The notes under the pieces are model-generated. The model was not told the DNA's origin, made no database searches, and saw only the letters and a list, made by a program, of their open reading frames with translations. A stretch of DNA of 64,000 bases from Inquilinus ginsengisoli_A (lineage in GTDB: Bacteria > Pseudomonadota > Alphaproteobacteria > DSM-16000 > Inquilinaceae): contig NZ_JAVDPW010000013.1 in the NCBI RefSeq assembly GCF_031453975.1, forward strand, positions 1-64,000, written 5' to 3'. The position numbers and the translations under genes are program-made. This document shows, one piece after another, positions 62,425-64,000 of this stretch (position 1 is the first letter of the stretch; each line of letters begins with the position of its first letter).

Positions 62425-64000
62425 CTACTCCGCTTCCAGCAATTCGTGCAGCGCGCTGCCGTCGCTGTTGAGCGATTGGAATTCGCCGCGTTCGACGATC
62501 CGGCCGTGCCGCATCACCACCACGTCGGCGTATTCACGGGCCATGCTGGGCCGATGCACGCCCCAGATCAACCCGCGGCCTTCGCGCAGCTCGCGGATGG
62601 CGCGGTGTACCCGGCTCTGCGCCGCGCCGTCGAGGGCCGAGGTGGCCTCGTTCAGCAGCATCAGATCCGCGTTCTTCAAAAGCGCCCGACCGAGGCCGAC
62701 CTTCTGCCGCTGCACCAACGACAGGCGGCTGCCAGCGACGCCGACCGAGAAGTCGAGCCCGACCGCGATCACGCTGTCGCGCAGCTCGACCTCGTCGACC
62801 ACGGTCTGGATCAGGGTCTGCACCCGTTCCGCCGCGTCCGGCCGGCCGTAGCGGATCTTGCCGAACAGGATGTTGTCCTGCAGCGACGCCGCCTCGTTGA
62901 AGCGGTCGGCGTCGAAGAACTCGATGTGCCGGCGCAGATCCTCCGGCAGCTCGGCGGCGAAGACCTTGCGGGCCTGCAGCAGCCGCTCCTGCAGGTCGGC
63001 CTCGAACACGCCGAGGCGGTGGCGGGACGGCACCAGCTTGAACGGCAGCGACAGCAGCCGGGTGCGGTCGGCCGGCCGCAGCGTGGCGGTGCCCTCCTTC
63101 TTCACTCGCATCACGATCGGCTGGAACTCCGGCAGGTCCTCCGACCCGATGAAGCTGAACTGCTCGAAGAACTCGTGGCCGGGCGGCAGGTCGGCGAACA
63201 GCTCGACCATGGTCTCGGCCATCTGGGCGCCGACCTTGAGGAAATCCTCCATCAGGCCGGTGCGCTCGAGCACCCCGAGCACATACTCGTTCTCGGCCAG
63301 CGCGTCATAGGCGAAGACCGGCCCGACCGGGGTGCCGAACAGCAGGTTCTCGGCCACCGAGGCGGAGCTGTTGAAGCGGTCGGCGTCGTACAGCTCGACC
63401 AGGTCGCCGAGGTCGGATTCGGCCAGGGTCTTGCGCACCGAGACCCGCGCCGCCAGCACCCGGTCGGCGATCTCAGGGGCGCGGTCGGCATCGATCGTGC
63501 CGTTCAGGCCGATGCGGTAGACGTCCTGCTCCATGTCCACCGCCTGCAGGATCTCCAGCGCCCGGTCCTCCAGCGCCTCCGGCCCCTCGACGCCGGCAGC
63601 GGCGTAGTCGATCCAGTCGGCGTTGATGTCGTAGTCGGTGTTGCCGGCCACCCGCGCCTCGCTGGCCCGCCGCGCCCGGCGGCGCTTGGCCGCGTCGTCC
63701 TCGTATTCCTTCTCGCGCACCGGGCGGTGCGCGAGGCCGTAGTAGAGGTTCGAGCGCAGGGTGCCGGTGAACATGTAGCTGTGGGTGCCGACATAGGCGA
63801 TGCGCCGGCCGACCACCGCCTCGCTCAGCGTCTCGAAGTCATAGTCGCCGAGGCGGATCTTGCCGCTGGTCGGCGCCAGCAGCCGGGCCATCATCAGCAT
63901 CAGCTCGTCCTTGCCGACGCCGGCACCGACCACCGCGACATGGCCGTCGGTCGGGAAGGTGGCGGTCAGCCCCTCGATCACGGTCATGCCGCTGTCGTCG
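62425..64000 (-). CDS. ABC transporter-like protein with enlarged, degenerate NBD (partial, 5' end outside)
   Basis: The C-terminal 525 residues or so of a larger protein; the frame continues past 64000, so its membrane part is not seen. The nucleotide-binding domain is abnormal. Walker A is GAGVGKDE; the signature is RLSLVQRQKVGLGRALL in place of LSGGQ; Walker B is LMLLNEATSALD with Asn replacing Asp; the H-loop His is kept (GVHRPS). About 400 residues separate Walker A from the signature, against roughly 110 normally. The gap includes two copies of a DADRFN-x-xAS module followed by ENLLFG or DNILFG, each like the segment after a Q-loop. It is likely a low-activity or regulatory ATPase linked to the cNMP-binding neighbour. 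Confidence 0.85.
   Translation of the reverse strand, partial: DDSGMTVIEGLTATFPTDGHVAVVGAGVGKDELMLMMARLLAPTSGKIRLGDYDFETLSEAVVGRRIAYVGTHSYMFTGTLRSNLYYGLAHRPVREKEYEDDAAKRRRARRASEARVAGNTDYDINADWIDYAAAGVEGPEALEDRALEILQAVDMEQDVYRIGLNGTIDADRAPEIADRVLAARVSVRKTLAESDLGDLVELYDADRFNSSASVAENLLFGTPVGPVFAYDALAENEYVLGVLERTGLMEDFLKVGAQMAETMVELFADLPPGHEFFEQFSFIGSEDLPEFQPIVMRVKKEGTATLRPADRTRLLSLPFKLVPSRHRLGVFEADLQERLLQARKVFAAELPEDLRRHIEFFDADRFNEAASLQDNILFGKIRYGRPDAAERVQTLIQTVVDEVELRDSVIAVGLDFSVGVAGSRLSLVQRQKVGLGRALLKNADLMLLNEATSALDGAAQSRVHRAIRELREGRGLIWGVHRPSMAREYADVVVMRHGRIVERGEFQSLNSDGSALHELLEAE

Overview
The window is GC-rich (roughly 70%) and carries gene sets typical of Alphaproteobacteria: an F0 ATP synthase operon of the form atpI-atpB-atpE-b'-b without the F1 genes, an rplY-pth pair, a GlpSTPQUV glycerol importer, RNase E with a large insertion in its S1 domain, and a 6-family set of palindromic intergenic repeats. 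A member of Rhodospirillales, such as Inquilinus or Azospirillum relatives, is the best guess; this is inference from gene content. Two exact 16-bp parS motifs (8549-8564 and 38608-38623) suggest that the window lies in the origin-proximal, ParB-bound part of a chromosome or chromid.

Layout. 0-8.4 kb: prfB (with a classical +1 programmed frameshift), two small DUF proteins and PBP1A on the minus strand, divergent from rne. 8.5-11.9 kb: a parS site, a Cys-rich leader peptide, a small protein and an orphan metQ, then rplY-pth. 11.9-16.5 kb: an accessory stretch (lipoprotein, comM, an antitoxin remnant, a sorbosone/glucose dehydrogenase-like protein, MliC) that separates pth from ychF. 16.5-28.7 kb: ychF, a glycerophosphodiesterase, DedA, two long Ala/Pro-rich envelope proteins, lepA, small proteins and an MFS exporter. 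28.7-32.6 kb: sulfate importer cysP-T-W-A (minus). 32.8-40.4 kb: divergent glpD-glpSTPQUV operon. 40.4-46.6 kb: FAD protein, OmpA-like lipoprotein, apaG, folE, several small proteins and an ABC ATPase without permease. 46.8-56 kb: a one-piece CydDC-like ABC exporter, LysR regulator, lipoprotein hydrolase, class III cyclase and the D-glutamate pair dgcA-dgcN. 56.3-58.9 kb: F0 ATP synthase operon. 59-64 kb: MFS protein, xthA, methyltransferase, cyclic-nucleotide-binding protein and the 3' part of a very unusual ABC protein that runs off the right edge.

How genes work together. GlpSTPQUV imports glycerol and GlpD oxidises glycerol 3-phosphate; no glpK or glpR is present in the window. CysPTWA imports sulfate. 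DgcN acetylates D-glutamate and DgcA epimerises the product. The F0 operon supplies the proton channel of ATP synthase.

Most notable non-coding structure: four copies of a 142-143 bp imperfect palindrome (10074-10215, 14508-14650, 42496-42637, 45074-45215). Each begins exactly at the stop codon of an unrelated gene. The outer arms differ between copies but stay complementary, and nearly all unpaired positions in the outer arms are G-U wobbles on the same strand of the element. This points to a structured RNA or RNA-selected mobile palindrome. Other points of interest are the asymmetric GlpS/GlpT ATPase pair, the Cys-codon leader upstream of metQ, and the expanded degenerate nucleotide-binding domain at the right edge.
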